NCBI GenBank assembly: GCA_003330885.1
Contig: CP030277.1
Location: forward strand, 868,001-932,000
Source: Rhodobiaceae bacterium
Lineage (GTDB): Bacteria; Pseudomonadota; Alphaproteobacteria; Parvibaculales; Parvibaculaceae
Direction: 5' to 3'
Length of the DNA: 64,000 bases
Position numbers and translations under genes: made by a program. The notes under the pieces were generated by a model. That model did not search any database and had not been told where the DNA came from. It saw nothing but the letters and a program-made list of their open reading frames with translations. Shown piece after piece: positions 60,682 through 64,000 of the stretch. Positions within the stretch are counted from its first letter, which is position 1; each line of letters opens with the position of its first letter.

Positions 60682-61692
60682 ATGGGAATTGTGATGCACA
60701 AGGCGCCCAGCACCAAGGGCAGACCGGAAAGTAAGGGTGGCTGGACCAGTTCTGGCCTGACAGCCTTGGTGATCCGTGGCCTTGAAGCACGGCGCCCTGA
60801 TTTGCTGCCGCCAACGCTTGTCATGCCGGAATGCACCCATACAGCCAGGGCACCCGCTGGCTTTAAGGCCGATTTGCTAGCAAAAGCCTATGAGGCAGCT
60901 GGGGCAGCCCTGATTCTTGAATTGCGGGAAGATTTAAAGCATGTGGGCTTTGATCCGATCCTCCACGTCCTGCGTCGGTCGCATACACCGGCTGTGCTGG
61001 CGGAAAAATGGCAGCGTTTTGAACGCTATACGCATTCTACAAATCGACTTGAACTAACCACCGATGGGGCAGGTGCCTTTGAGACACGGCGGTACAAGAA
61101 CACAGGCGGAGAAACCCACCCGGCGGAGGATTTGTTGATGTTGGGAGTCGTTACGACGCTTCTGGAGCAGATTGGCGCGGTCGGTGTATCGGTTAAATTG
61201 ACCCCAGAAAACGGCGGGGAACTGACACTCATCGAGGCTGGGCAGATCGTAATTAGTGATGAAATGCTTTCTGCCAGTTCAGCGGCGGGCAGAATTGAAT
61301 GGCAGGGTTTTGCGCCGGCAATGTCAAAAGACTGCGATACGGAAAGGCTGATCGTCTATGGGGGAAATGAGGATCGCCCAGTGACAGGAGCTGTTACACG
61401 GCTGATTTCCAACGATGTGGCTCGGGTCTGGGCTTGGCCGGTGATTGCTCAGGAGCTCGGCCAACCGGTTCGCAGCCTTCAGAGATCGCTCTCAAACGAA
61501 GAAACGAGCCTCTCGGAACTTGTCCGAGCGGTGAGGGTACGAGAAGCCTGTCATCTGCTGGAAGCTGGGGAGCTCTCCTTGACTCAGATTGGCTTTTGGT
61601 GCGGTTTTTCCGATAGCGCTCATTTCAGCAGGGACTTCAAAAAGTCTCTGGGGATGCCGCCCAGTGTCTACAGGGCCTCAAGTCTGGGATAG
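60682..61692 (+). CDS. AraC family transcriptional regulator
   Basis: 336 residues. The C-terminal double helix-turn-helix (about 235-332) is clear: LGQPVRSLQRSLSNEETS, REACHLLEAGELSLTQIGFW and CGFSDSAHFSRDFKKSLG, ending in PPSVYR. The N-terminal 200 residues look like the ligand-sensing region of the OruR/arabinose-binding-like class, without recognisable ligand residues. It most likely controls the divergent membrane-protein gene. Confidence 0.88.
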   Translation: MGIVMHKAPSTKGRPESKGGWTSSGLTALVIRGLEARRPDLLPPTLVMPECTHTARAPAGFKADLLAKAYEAAGAALILELREDLKHVGFDPILHVLRRSHTPAVLAEKWQRFERYTHSTNRLELTTDGAGAFETRRYKNTGGETHPAEDLLMLGVVTTLLEQIGAVGVSVKLTPENGGELTLIEAGQIVISDEMLSASSAAGRIEWQGFAPAMSKDCDTERLIVYGGNEDRPVTGAVTRLISNDVARVWAWPVIAQELGQPVRSLQRSLSNEETSLSELVRAVRVREACHLLEAGELSLTQIGFWCGFSDSAHFSRDFKKSLGMPPSVYRASSLG

Positions 61693-61815
61693 TCCGAGAT
61701 ATTTAGCGGTTCTGGGCTGGCAAAACGAACATTTGTGGGCTAGAAAACGCCCGGCCCGACATAAGGCCGCGAATTCATCGTTTGGGCAAGAAACCCAGCC
61801 ACCGAGGAGCCACCT

Positions 61816-62199
61816 ATGGCCACCATTCTGCTTGTGATCCATCTCCTGATCGCAATTGCACTTGTTGCCACGATCTTGCTACAGCGCTCAGAGGGCGGTG
61901 CATTGGGCATTGGCGGTGGCGGCGGAGGCGGACTGGTATCCAACCGGGGCGCAGGCAACCTGCTGACCCGCGCATCGGCGATTTTGGCAGGTCTCTTCTT
62001 TCTGACAAGCATCAGCCTGACGCTTCTCTACAAGCAGGAAGGTGGCAATACGTCGATCCTGGACACGGTGCCAGTCGATGAGTCCGTACCATTGGTGCCC
62101 AATACCGATGGTGATGCGGTTCCTGTGACGCCGGCGCCAACCCCATTGGGGGCTGAGGAGCCAGCATCGCAGGGTCCACTTGTTCCACGCGCCGAGTAA
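61816..62199 (+). CDS. secG: Preprotein translocase subunit SecG
   Basis: The auxiliary subunit of the SecYEG channel (127 residues). Two membrane helices (about 2-22 and 54-76) flank the conserved cytoplasmic loop LLQRSEGGALGIGGGGGGG, with a longer Pro/Glu-rich tail typical of alphaproteobacteria. A clear AGGAG lies nine bases before the ATG. Confidence 0.95.
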   Translation: MATILLVIHLLIAIALVATILLQRSEGGALGIGGGGGGGLVSNRGAGNLLTRASAILAGLFFLTSISLTLLYKQEGGNTSILDTVPVDESVPLVPNTDGDAVPVTPAPTPLGAEEPASQGPLVPRAE

Positions 62200-62202
62200 T
62201 GC

Positions 62203-62217
62203 TCCCGAAAACCGGGA
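62203..62217 (+). other. Small hairpin after secG
   Basis: TCCCG (62203-62207) and CGGGA (62213-62217) form a 5-bp stem followed by CTTCTT. At best a weak terminator, four bases after the secG stop. Confidence 0.25.
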
Positions 62218-62296
62218 CTTCTTAGCCACTGTCTTAAAGAAACGGTCAGCAGCGTATTTATCCGCTTCGAATCGCTGTGCGTTCCATATAGTTTGA

Positions 62297-63934
<1,638 letters not shown>

Positions 63935-64000
63935 TGCCGCTTGAACCTTAGGGGTTTAGGCGCGCCAATCCTGCGCAAAAGATGTGGCACTGGGTAACTC

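Overview
The window is a 64-kb stretch of chromosomal backbone from an alphaproteobacterium. Four things point there: two copies of the alphaproteobacterial LexA operator (GTTC-N7-GTTC), LpxI rather than LpxH in the lipid A block, the short (440-residue) ProS next to LolCD, and the gene order nuo - birA - rnj - mce - DUF1467 - proS - lolCD - dnaE. TrpE and TrpG are separate, unlike the fused TrpE(G) of many rhizobia. I cannot name the genus. No rRNA, tRNA, CRISPR array, insertion sequence or prophage gene was seen.

Layout. 1-11783: end of nuoD, then nuoE to nuoN (complex I), tightly packed. 11787-15066: birA, rnj, mce and a DUF1467 protein. 15063-19554: the least ordinary stretch, with a small secreted or membrane protein under a palindromic promoter, a candidate structured small RNA, an SDR-like protein without its catalytic residues, a small hypothetical protein and a secreted protein with a papain/NlpC-like Cys-His pattern. 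19683-27644: proS, lolC, lolD, a DUF2867 protein, a 47-residue membrane peptide under a LexA operator, and dnaE. 27882-42937: rpsB, tsf, pyrH, frr, uppS, cdsA, dxr, rseP, bamA, skp, lpxD, fabZ, lpxA, lpxI, lpxB, which link translation, isoprenoid and phospholipid synthesis, and outer-membrane and lipid A assembly. 42992-45838 (minus): gltX and gltA. 46090-48252: comEC. 48246-58752 (minus): lexA, moeA, moaC, a GNAT enzyme, trpC, trpD, trpG, trpE and a PpiD-like foldase, with a plus-strand polysaccharide-deacetylase gene between trpG and trpE. 58966-63934: tpiA, an AraC regulator beside a divergent membrane protein, secG and pyrG.

Most of the window is housekeeping. The observations most worth following are the SOS-type small membrane protein at 23872-24015, which was found from its ribosome-binding site and LexA operator, and the candidate minus-strand small RNA at 15793-15946, which has a promoter, a long-range closing stem, two internal hairpins and an intrinsic terminator. 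Several intergenic hairpins (rnj-mce, rpsB-tsf, tsf-pyrH, trpE leader) could be regulatory. All calls come from reading the sequence; no database search was run.
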